Origin: Anaerolineales bacterium
GTDB lineage: Bacteria; Chloroflexota; Anaerolineae; Epilineales; JAANWY01
Assembly (NCBI GenBank): GCA_018263655.1
Contig: JAANWY010000010.1
Span: 1 to 6,540 of the forward strand
Reading direction: 5' to 3'
DNA: 6,540 nt
Numbering within the stretch: position 1 is the stretch's first letter; each line of letters begins with the position of its first letter. Under the pieces are notes generated by a model. That model searched no databases, was not told the DNA's origin, and was given only the letters and a program-made list of their open reading frames with translations. Below are positions 1-5,410 of this stretch, one piece after another. The position numbers and the translations under genes are program-made.

Positions 1-6
1 GGCCGT

Positions 7-33
7 CGAAAGCGAGCCAAACTTCGCATTTCG
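7..33. repeat. Small hairpin
   Basis: Bases 7-15 (CGAAAGCGA) pair with 24-33 (TCGCATTTCG), giving nine base pairs with one bulged A at 28 and an 8-base loop. It lies 5 bases before a second perfect hairpin. No T-tract follows, so it is not an obvious intrinsic terminator. It could be the structured end of an upstream transcript or part of a repeat cut by the window edge. Confidence 0.45.
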
Positions 34-38
34 GAGCC

Positions 39-55
39 GCCCAACGCGGTTGGGC
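39..55. repeat. Small perfect hairpin GCCCAAC/GTTGGGC
   Basis: A perfect 7-bp stem (39-45 with 49-55) closes a 3-base loop GCG. The downstream bases CTAACTACC-like sequence is not T-rich. Together with 7-33 it makes a double-hairpin block at the window edge. The role is unknown: terminator of an unseen upstream gene or repeat fragment are both possible. Confidence 0.45.
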
Positions 56-126
56 TAACTACCCATGGTGTTAATTGTCAACCAGGGTTCTGGCCAAACT
101 GAACCATGCCGTAAATCGCAAAGCCC

Positions 127-239
127 GTTCGTAGTGAGCGCGGATGCGCACATCCGTCCGGAATGCAGTGGAGTGCCGTCTTGGTACCGCAGGGCGCCGG
201 GACGCCACTCCGGCTTCGCCTCCGTGGCTGACTACGAAC
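127..239. repeat. 113-bp inverted-repeat element with GTTCGTAGT / ACTACGAAC ends
   Basis: The ends are GTTCGTAGT (127-135) and ACTACGAAC (231-239), a perfect 9-bp inverted repeat. It extends to 13 bp with a single mismatch (127-139 with 227-239). Inside, GGAGTGCCGTC (170-180) pairs with GACGCCACTCC (201-211) at ten of eleven positions, so the element can fold into nested stems. There is no coding capacity for a transposase. From memory, elements with these terminal words are dispersed in intergenic regions of Chloroflexota and some other bacteria; that family assignment is recall, not a search result. It may be a non-autonomous mobile repeat or a structured RNA module. Confidence 0.6.
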
Positions 240-283
240 CTAGACTGCAATTTACCGAGACTTTGACAAGATAAGAGTTAAGA

Positions 284-354
284 GGTTGGAAAGTTAGAAG
301 GTTGGAAGGTGTAGCATGTGAGTGTTCAGTTTTCAAACCCTCCAACCTGCAACC
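284..354. repeat. Word-built palindrome in the folD leader (GGTTGGAA type)
   Basis: The left side is three 8-base units (GGTTGGAA 284-291, AGTTAGAA 292-299, GGTTGGAA 300-307). The right side holds the complementary words, with TCCAACCT at 341-348 and a degenerate copy around it. AGGTTGGA at 299-306 pairs exactly with 341-348, and three more pairs follow inside after one mismatch. The left repeats allow slippage, since 283-290 can pair with the same right arm. The palindrome ends just before the folD ribosome binding site, so it would lie in the 5' untranslated region. Confidence 0.6.
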
Positions 355-357
355 CAA

Positions 358-364
358 AAGGAGG
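358..364 (+). promoter_or_regulatory. Ribosome binding site of folD
   Basis: AAGGAGG lies immediately before the ATG at 368, with only three bases between the GG and the start. This strong match decides the start at 368 rather than the in-frame ATG at 302, which lies inside the palindrome and would add 22 residues unlike any FolD N terminus. Confidence 0.8.
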
Positions 365-367
365 AAT

Positions 368-1246
368 ATGGCTGCAAAAATCATTGATGGTAAGGCAATC
401 GCCGAGGAGATGCGCCAAGAGATTGCGGACCAAGCGTCGCAGTTGAAGCTAGAGGTGGGGCTAGCCCCAGGTCTAGCGGCCGTTCTCGTGGGCGAGGATC
501 CGGCCTCCGCCACGTATGTGCGTATGAAGCGACGGGCATGTGAGAAAGTCGGGATCGAGTCGTTTGGGCACGAGCTGCCGGCCGACGCTTCACAGGAAGA
601 GGTCGAGGAGCTGGTCCGAGAGCTTGGTGAGGACCCGAAGGTGCACGGCATTCTGGTGCAACTCCCGCTGCCAGACCACATCGACGAAGAGTCTGTGCTC
701 AACACCGTACCGCTTGAGAAGGACGTGGATGGTTTCCATCCGGTCAACATCGGCCGGCTGACGATGAAGAACCGCGAACCGCTCTTCATCCCGTGTACGC
801 CCCACGGCGTCATCGAGCTATTGGAGCAGGCCGGCGCCAAGTTCGAGGGCGCCGAGGCCGTGGTGCTGGGGCGGAGCAATATCGTTGGGTTGCCGGTGGC
901 GATGTTGTTGCTTCATCGCAACTGCACGACCACGATTTGCCACTCACGGACGAAGGATCTGCCGGCTGTGACGAGTGAAGCTGACATTCTGATTGCGGCG
1001 GTGGGCCAGCCCGAGATGGTGAAGGCCGACTGGGTCAAGCCTGGCGCGTACGTCATCGACGTCGGCACGAACCGTGTGGATGATGTGTCGGCGAAGCGCG
1101 GTTATCGCCTGACTGGCGACGTGGACTTCGATGAGGTGAAGGAAGTTGCCGGCGCCCTCAGCCCGTCGCCGGGCGGCGTTGGCCCGATGACGATTACGAT
1201 GTTGTTGCAGAATACGCTGCGCTCGGCGCAGCGCGCGTTGCTATAA
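368..1246 (+). CDS. folD: Bifunctional methylene-THF dehydrogenase / methenyl-THF cyclohydrolase FolD
   Basis: This 292-aa cytoplasmic enzyme is of normal FolD length. It interconverts 5,10-methylene-THF, 5,10-methenyl-THF and 10-formyl-THF using NAD(P). Family hallmarks visible are the catalytic Tyr50 and Lys54 in YVRMKRRACEKVGI, VQLPLP at 97-102 with Gln98, PLEKDVDGFHPVNIGRL (115-131) containing the folate-site Asp, PCTPHG (142-147), the dinucleotide-binding GRSNIVGLP (168-176) followed by the CHSRT strand end, and PGGVGPMT (268-275). The start is set by AAGGAGG at 358-364. It opens the visible gene cluster, and linkage with hdrA and mvhD suggests it supplies methylene-THF in the methyl branch of a Wood-Ljungdahl-type pathway. 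FolD is also a housekeeping enzyme, so pathway use is inferred from context. Nothing in the sequence looks broken. Confidence 0.97.
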   Translation: MAAKIIDGKAIAEEMRQEIADQASQLKLEVGLAPGLAAVLVGEDPASATYVRMKRRACEKVGIESFGHELPADASQEEVEELVRELGEDPKVHGILVQLPLPDHIDEESVLNTVPLEKDVDGFHPVNIGRLTMKNREPLFIPCTPHGVIELLEQAGAKFEGAEAVVLGRSNIVGLPVAMLLLHRNCTTTICHSRTKDLPAVTSEADILIAAVGQPEMVKADWVKPGAYVIDVGTNRVDDVSAKRGYRLTGDVDFDEVKEVAGALSPSPGGVGPMTITMLLQNTLRSAQRALL

Positions 1247-1272
1247 ACGTGCGGAGGAGCAGAGGGGCACGG

Positions 1273-1354
1273 GTGCAAGGGAGCGCGGGAGCAAGGGGGC
1301 AGGGGAGAATTCACCTCTGCACCCCTGCCCCCATGCTCCCCGGCTCTTCTGCAC
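1273..1354. repeat. Long G-rich/C-rich hairpin between folD and the CBS-ACT gene
   Basis: The arms 1273-1305 and 1322-1354 are each 33 bases. Read as a fold they give 27 Watson-Crick pairs, two G-T pairs (1279/1348, 1280/1347) and four mismatches (1278/1349, 1285/1342, 1286/1341, 1294/1333), with a 16-base loop containing GAATTC. The left arm is made of variants of GGGAGC, GGGGCA and GGTGCA words and the right arm of their complements. The 3' foot of the stem is four bases before the AGGAGG of the next gene, so the fold would sit directly against the ribosome binding site. No T-tract follows, which argues against an intrinsic terminator. Confidence 0.8.
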
Positions 1355-1358
1355 AAAA

Positions 1359-1364
1359 AGGAGG
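1359..1364 (+). promoter_or_regulatory. Ribosome binding site of the CBS-ACT gene
   Basis: AGGAGG is six bases before a GTG at 1371. It settles the choice of this GTG over the internal ATG at 1389, which has no comparable site in front of it. Confidence 0.8.
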
Positions 1365-1370
1365 CACAAC

Positions 1371-2045
1371 GTGCTCGTAAAAGATAGAATGACTGCACAG
1401 CCTCTGGTCGTTGCCACCCCCGATACGCCTGTCACCGAGGCGCAACGCCTGATGCAGGATAACAATCTGCGACACCTCCCGGTCGTCGTGGAGCAAGACG
1501 GGCTGGTTGGACTCCTCACCCGCGAGACGATGCTGCAGGCCGTCCCCTGGTCTGCTGCGTCTCTGAGTGCGCTCGAAACCCAGTACGTTCTTTCCAAAAT
1601 CAAAGTCAGCAAGGTGATGATCGAAGATGTGATCACGACCACCGAAGATGTGCCGGTGGAGGAGGCCGCGCGTGTCATGGTGGATCGGAAGGTCGGCTGT
1701 CTGCCCGTGCTGCGTGACGGTGCGCTGGCCGGCATCATCACCGATATCGATTTGCTGGCGACCACCATGGAGATGTTGGGTGCACGCCGGCCCGGACTGC
1801 GCCTCGCGGTGATGGTCCCATACCGTGTCGGCGAGATCGCGCGGCTCTCCAGCGCCATCGCCGAGGTCGGTGGCAACGTGACGGCTTTTGGAACCTGGGA
1901 AGGGGAGAGCGATCCGGGTACCGGCGTTCCAGAGGGGTTCGGGATGGTCTTCAGAGTCGAAGAGGTTTCGAAGGAGCGTCTGATTGATGCTGTCGGGGAT
2001 TTGGGGGATGTTAAGCTTCTCGATGTGCGTGAAATGAGCACGTGA
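1371..2045 (+). CDS. CBS-domain pair plus ACT-like domain protein (AcuB-like putative sensor)
   Basis: This 224-aa soluble protein starts at GTG. Residues 1-57 form a first CBS domain (VKDRMTAQPLVVATPDTPV near the N terminus, then LRHLPVV and LVGLLTRETML). Residues 80-133 form a second (VSKVMIEDVITTTEDVPVEEA, then VGCLPVLRDGALAGIITDID). Residues from about 143 to 220 (LRLAVMVPYRVGEIARLSSAIAEVGGNV, here only described by its ends LRLAVMVP and AEVGGNV) look like an ACT-type ligand domain. The layout resembles AcuB-type proteins. CBS pairs usually bind adenosine ligands such as AMP, ATP or SAM, and ACT domains usually bind amino acids. No catalytic domain is present. Lying between folD and hdrA, it may sense energy or methyl-donor status for the C1 pathway; this role is inference. 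The domain calls are firm for CBS and moderate for ACT. Confidence 0.85.
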   Translation: MLVKDRMTAQPLVVATPDTPVTEAQRLMQDNNLRHLPVVVEQDGLVGLLTRETMLQAVPWSAASLSALETQYVLSKIKVSKVMIEDVITTTEDVPVEEAARVMVDRKVGCLPVLRDGALAGIITDIDLLATTMEMLGARRPGLRLAVMVPYRVGEIARLSSAIAEVGGNVTAFGTWEGESDPGTGVPEGFGMVFRVEEVSKERLIDAVGDLGDVKLLDVREMST

Positions 2046-2047
2046 TC

Positions 2048-2112
2048 CGTCTTACCGTGTTACGTCTTACGCCTCGAAGCCTTTTTTCACGCAAGACGAA
2101 AGACGTAAGACG
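2048..2112. repeat. Word-built palindrome in the hdrA leader (CGTCTTAC type)
   Basis: CGTCTTAC occurs directly at 2048-2055 and 2063-2070. Its inverted form occurs at 2105-2112, next to a shorter inverted AAGACG at 2093-2098. CGTCTTACG (2063-2071) pairs perfectly over nine bases with 2104-2112; the outer copy 2048-2055 can pair with the same arm, and 2063-2068 can instead pair with 2093-2098. The structure can therefore form in more than one register. It starts three bases after the CBS-ACT stop codon and ends 34 bases before the hdrA start. The T-run at 2082-2087 is in the loop and not after a stem. Confidence 0.7.
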
Positions 2113-2146
2113 CAATATGTCGTACACAGAGATAGGACCTTGACTA

Positions 2147-5100
2147 ATGATTGAAGACTTTCTAGCAGTAGGTGTTCCTAACGGCAGCAACGGGACAAAC
2201 GGTGCCGATACGGTGATGGTCGTCGGCGGTGGCGTGGCCGGCATGCGGGCTGCCGTGGATCTGGCCGAGGCCGGCCTCAAGGTCATCCTCATCGAGACGC
2301 AGCCTGGCCTGGGTGGACGGGTAGCTCAGTTGGGCTTCATGTTCCCCACCCACGACTGCGTGCTATGCCGAGGGACGTCGGATCACGGTTATGGTTGCAC
2401 GCGGCCGGCTATCTCGCCGGCTTTCTTGGACCAGAACCTGCACCCCAACATCCAGGTGCTGACCAATACCCAGATCTTGACGGCTGATGGGCAGGCCGGC
2501 GACTTCACGGTACGTCTGCGGCAACATCCGCGTTACGTGGACGTAGACCGCTGCACCAACTGCGGGCTGTGCACCCACGCCTGTCCCGTTCACCTGCCCA
2601 GCGGCTTCCAGGTCGGACTGGCCCAGCGTAAGGCTGTCTATAAGCAGGCGCCCCGTGCCATCCCCGATGCGTATGTGGTGGACAAAGGCCCCTACTGCGA
2701 CGATTGCGCCATCTGCGCAGACGTGTGCCCCACCGATGCCATCGACCTGGATGAAGGGCCGGTCGAAAGAACGGTGCGGGTTGGCGCGGTCATTCTAGCC
2801 ATCGGCTACGGCCTGACCGACTTGAGCGAGTACGAGGAGTTTGGTTGGGGCCGTTATTCGAATGTTCTCCACAGCATGCAGTACGAACGCCTGGCCAGCC
2901 GCTCGGGTCCGACGGAGGGCATCGTTGTTCGGCCTTCGGACAAGCAGATGCCGAAGCGTATTGCCTGGCTCCAGTGTGTCGGCTCGCGCGATCAGCGCTA
3001 CCCCTATTGCTCGTCCATCTGTTGCATGTACGCGACGAAAGAGGCCATGCTGGCCAAGCAGCGCATTCCGGATGCCGACTGTCACATCTTCATGATGGAT
3101 GAGCGGGCCTTCAACAAGGAGTTCAACACTTACTTCAAACGGTCGCAAGAGACGTTCGGCGTGGAATACGTGCGCTGCCGCGTGTCGTCGGTCAGGGAGG
3201 ATCCGGACACCAAGGACCTCGTTCTGCAGTACATGCATCCCGACGGCCGGCTCGTCGACGAGCGCTACGACATGGTGGTGTTGTCGGTGGGCACCCAGCC
3301 GCCGGCTCAGTCCAAGGCCGTCGCCGACATGCTGGGCATCGACCTGAACCCTTACGGTTTCTGTGCCACGGACAAGTTTGCGCCGCTGGAAACGTCGCAG
3401 CCGGGTGTGTACGTCTGCGGCGCCTTCCAGTCGCCGAAGGAGATCGCTGAGACGTTTATAGATGCTTCTGGCGCGGCCGGCGACGTGATGCGCCTGATGC
3501 GGGCCAGCCTCGGCAACGGCAAGTCCAGCCGCGAGTATCCCTTCATCTCCGGCGACGGCTTCCCGCCTGAGAAGGACGTGTCGGGGGAGCCGGCTCGCGT
3601 CGGTGTCTTCGTCTGCGACTGCCACCCGAGCATCGACAGTGTGGTCAATACGCCGGCGCTCGCCGGCTACGCCGCTGGTCTGCCCGACGTGGTCCACGCC
3701 ACACAGATCGGCTACGGTTGCTTCCTAGAAGGGCAAGATCAGATTCGTCAGGCTGTCGAGGAACATGATCTGAACCGCGTGGTGCTGGCTGCGTGCAGCC
3801 CGCGCACCCATGAATCGTTGTTCCAACGCGTAGTGCGCGAGGCCGGTCTGAATCCATATCTGCTGGACATGGTCAACATCCGCGAGCACTGCGCCTGGGT
3901 CCACAGCGCCGATCCCCAGGGGGCGACGCGCAAGGCCAAGGCCTTGGTCCGCAGCGGGGTGAATCACGTGCGCGCCATGGATTCCATTCACAAACAAGCG
4001 CGTAACCCTGCGCGCCGGGCGCTCATTATCGGCGGTGGGGCGGCCGGCATGACGGCTGCCCTGTCCATCGCCGACAGCGGCTACGATGTGGTGCTGGTGG
4101 AGCGTGCGGCGGAGCTAGGCGGCAATCTGCGCTACGTTTACTACGTGGCCGAGGGTCAGAATCCCCAACGGTTGCTGCGCGATCTGGTGAACCGCGTGCG
4201 CGGTCACGAGCGCATTGCCGTCCTTACCCGCAGCCAGGTGGTCGAGCACAGCGGCTCGGTGGGCGACTTCCAATCCATCATCCGCACCACACCAACACAA
4301 ACTACCCGTAGTGACGACTTCAGTCGTCCTTCCCAGCCAGTTGACACGCAGGTGGCGCACGGCGCGACCATCGTCGCCACCGGCGGACAAGAGTGGCGTG
4401 GCGACGTATACCTGCTGGGCGGGAACGAGCAAGTCGTGACCGAGACCGAACTGGAGGAGCAACTCGCGCATCGGCCCGAGGAAATCGCCGAGATGGACGA
4501 GGTGGTCATGATCCAGTGCGTCCGCGCGCCGGATGCGGCCGACTACTGCAGCCGCATCTGTTGTACCAGCACGATGAAGAACGCCATCCGCATCAAATTG
4601 CTCAACCCTGACTGTCGGGTGACGGTGTTGTACAAAGACATCATCACCTACGGCTTCCGCGAGCAGTTCTACACCGAGGCTCGCCGGCGCGGCGTGATAT
4701 TCGTCCGCTATGACGATGAGACGAACCCGGTGGTCGAGGAGGTGGATGGCCGGCTGCACGTCACCGTGCAGGAGCCGGTTCTGAAGCAGAAGATGACGTT
4801 CGAGCCCGACCTGCTGGCATTGAACATGGCGATTGTCCCCTCGACGGGCACCGCCAAGTTGGCGAAGGTGTTGGATGCACCGCTGTCAGTCGAAGGTTTC
4901 TTCATGGAGGCACACGTGAAGATGCGGCCCATGGATCTGCGGGACGAGGGCGTTTTCGTGGCCGGCATGGCCCACTATCCCAAGTTTATCGAGGAGACGA
5001 TTGCTCACGCTCAGGCGACGGCCGGCCGCGCCCTGACGATTCTGTCTAAGCAGCCGCTCTACATCGGCGGCGCGGTGGCCGAGGTGGATCAGTCCAAGTG

Positions 5101-5332
5101 CGTGGGGTGCCTGACTTGTGCGCGCACGTGTCCCTTCAGCATTCCGGACATCCAGCCGACACAGACCGGCGTCGGCGACATTCTGGGCGCGGCCTACATC
5201 GATCCGGCGCTGTGCCACGGCTGCGGCACCTGCACCGGCGAGTGCCCGGCCAAGGCGATTCAGCTCACGCACTATACCGATCAGCAGGTCGTGGCGCAGG
5301 GCTTGGGCGCTTGGGCAGTGGCTGGGGATTAG
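2147..5332 (+). CDS. hdrA: HdrA-like flavin / iron-sulfur protein, two HdrA halves fused in one chain
   Basis: At 1061 aa this is well above the roughly 650 aa of methanogen HdrA. Half 1 (about 20-480) has an FAD site GGGVAGM (27-33), a cysteine group C71/C74/C84, an inserted two-cluster ferredoxin (C136/139/142/146 and C184/187/190/194), and the HdrA signature C277 with C288-x3-C292-C293. Half 2 opens with the domain normally at the HdrA N terminus (485-610: C490, C492, C525, AACSPRTHE with C550, NIREHCAWVH with C582). It continues with a second FAD site GGGAAGM (629-635), a repeat of the signature at C791/C801/C805/C806, and a C-terminal ferredoxin (C985/988/991/995 and C1023/1026/1029/1033). 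Half 2 lacks the inserted ferredoxin. HdrA subunits host flavin-based electron bifurcation or transfer; with adjacent mvhD, a methylene-THF-reductase-type complex as in acetogens is inferred. A TGA just upstream blocks extension of the ATG start, and AGGA at 2134-2137 is a modest ribosome binding site. QmoA/QmoB-like use is an alternative. Confidence 0.92.
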   Translation: MIEDFLAVGVPNGSNGTNGADTVMVVGGGVAGMRAAVDLAEAGLKVILIETQPGLGGRVAQLGFMFPTHDCVLCRGTSDHGYGCTRPAISPAFLDQNLHPNIQVLTNTQILTADGQAGDFTVRLRQHPRYVDVDRCTNCGLCTHACPVHLPSGFQVGLAQRKAVYKQAPRAIPDAYVVDKGPYCDDCAICADVCPTDAIDLDEGPVERTVRVGAVILAIGYGLTDLSEYEEFGWGRYSNVLHSMQYERLASRSGPTEGIVVRPSDKQMPKRIAWLQCVGSRDQRYPYCSSICCMYATKEAMLAKQRIPDADCHIFMMDERAFNKEFNTYFKRSQETFGVEYVRCRVSSVREDPDTKDLVLQYMHPDGRLVDERYDMVVLSVGTQPPAQSKAVADMLGIDLNPYGFCATDKFAPLETSQPGVYVCGAFQSPKEIAETFIDASGAAGDVMRLMRASLGNGKSSREYPFISGDGFPPEKDVSGEPARVGVFVCDCHPSIDSVVNTPALAGYAAGLPDVVHATQIGYGCFLEGQDQIRQAVEEHDLNRVVLAACSPRTHESLFQRVVREAGLNPYLLDMVNIREHCAWVHSADPQGATRKAKALVRSGVNHVRAMDSIHKQARNPARRALIIGGGAAGMTAALSIADSGYDVVLVERAAELGGNLRYVYYVAEGQNPQRLLRDLVNRVRGHERIAVLTRSQVVEHSGSVGDFQSIIRTTPTQTTRSDDFSRPSQPVDTQVAHGATIVATGGQEWRGDVYLLGGNEQVVTETELEEQLAHRPEEIAEMDEVVMIQCVRAPDAADYCSRICCTSTMKNAIRIKLLNPDCRVTVLYKDIITYGFREQFYTEARRRGVIFVRYDDETNPVVEEVDGRLHVTVQEPVLKQKMTFEPDLLALNMAIVPSTGTAKLAKVLDAPLSVEGFFMEAHVKMRPMDLRDEGVFVAGMAHYPKFIEETIAHAQATAGRALTILSKQPLYIGGAVAEVDQSKCVGCLTCARTCPFSIPDIQPTQTGVGDILGAAYIDPALCHGCGTCTGECPAKAIQLTHYTDQQVVAQGLGAWAVAGD
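2546..2746 (+). other. Inserted two-[4Fe-4S] ferredoxin domain in HdrA half 1
   Basis: This covers residues 134-200. DRCTNCGLCTHACP holds C136, C139, C142 and C146; CDDCAICADVCP holds C184, C187, C190 and C194. Both follow the CxxCxxCxxxCP pattern of [4Fe-4S] ferredoxins. The domain begins right after GDFTVRLRQHPRYV, the usual entry point of the insertion in HdrA. The equivalent place in half 2 has no cysteine motif. Confidence 0.85.
4289..4351 (+). repeat. Probable intergenic-repeat fragment translated within hdrA
   Basis: This stretch encodes residues 715-735, a low-complexity hydrophilic run rich in T, S, Q, D and P that interrupts otherwise HdrA-like sequence. At DNA level it contains CCCGTAGTGA, sharing CGTAGTGA (4307-4314) with the end of the element at 127-239 (130-137). 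It also contains a perfect hairpin GACGACT-TC-AGTCGTC (4313-4328). This combination of a CGTAGTG edge followed by a ...ACTTCAGT... hairpin matches what I remember of GTTCGTAGT-type dispersed repeats. It is in frame and adds no stop. It lies where half 2 would otherwise carry the ferredoxin insertion. Confidence 0.5.
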
Positions 5333-5347
5333 ATATTGTAAGAGGCC

Positions 5348-5380
5348 AGAAACCAGGTTTTTGTCAAAAACCTGGTTTCT
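5348..5380. repeat. Perfect hairpin between hdrA and mvhD (AGAAACCAGGTTTTT)
   Basis: Arms 5348-5362 and 5366-5380 are perfectly complementary over 15 bp around a 3-base loop GTC. The bases after it are CCGGCG, with no T-tract, so a simple intrinsic terminator is unlikely. It could be an RNA processing or stability element that sets relative hdrA and mvhD levels. Short palindromes with AGAAACC...GGTTTCT words are, from memory, common dispersed repeats in cyanobacteria and Chloroflexota. Confidence 0.8.
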
Positions 5381-5396
5381 CCGGCGCTCGTGAATT

Positions 5397-5400
5397 GGAG
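5397..5400 (+). promoter_or_regulatory. Weak ribosome binding site of mvhD
   Basis: GGAG (within TTGGAGATTGG) lies ten bases before the GTG at 5411. An in-frame GTG at 5390 is also possible, but only the hairpin foot lies upstream of it and no Shine-Dalgarno match is seen. I therefore prefer 5411, which also gives the usual MvhD N terminus. Confidence 0.55.
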
Positions 5401-5410
5401 ATTGGATATC

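Larger units (their letters stand above)
1..367. other. Non-coding upstream region, hairpin-rich
   Basis: No gene is supported in this stretch. Frame 1 is open from the window edge to a stop at 100-102 and frame 2 to a stop at 56-58, so the tail of an upstream gene could end here, but neither short tail is recognisable. An ATG-initiated frame at 65-274 runs through the inverted-repeat element and has no good ribosome binding site, so I regard it as spurious. The stretch contains two hairpins (7-33 and 39-55), a 113-bp inverted-repeat element (127-239) and a word-built palindrome (284-354) that leads into folD. A TTGACA at 263-268 resembles a -35 box, but no acceptable -10 box follows at 16-18 bases, so no promoter is called. 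Confidence 0.6.

Noticed and set aside
65..274. 69-aa open frame upstream of folD
   Set aside because: It runs through the 113-bp inverted-repeat element, has no ribosome binding site and no recognisable protein features.
263..292. TTGACA as a -35 promoter box for folD
   Set aside because: The positions 16-18 bases downstream read GTTGGA, TTGGAA or TGGAAA, which are poor -10 boxes, so a promoter cannot be supported.
302..367. N-terminal extension of FolD to the upstream ATG at 302
   Set aside because: The extension is translated from the GGTTGGAA palindrome; AAGGAGG at 358-364 and the typical FolD N terminus favour 368.
1241..2041. Minus-strand open frame of 266 aa opposite the CBS-ACT gene
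   Set aside because: It is very Ser/Thr/Arg-rich with no motif, runs into the hairpin region, and the + strand frame has clear CBS domains and a strong ribosome binding site.
2063..2087. Intrinsic terminator ending in the T-run at 2082-2087
   Set aside because: The sequence just before the T-run is not self-complementary; the T-run lies in the loop of the larger palindrome.
2795..3697. Minus-strand open frame of 300 aa inside hdrA
   Set aside because: It is antisense to strongly conserved HdrA motifs, with Arg/Ala/His-rich composition typical of a shadow frame.
5348..5390. Intrinsic terminator after hdrA
   Set aside because: The hairpin is perfect, but it is followed by CCGGCG and not by a T-tract, and mvhD follows as a functional partner of hdrA.
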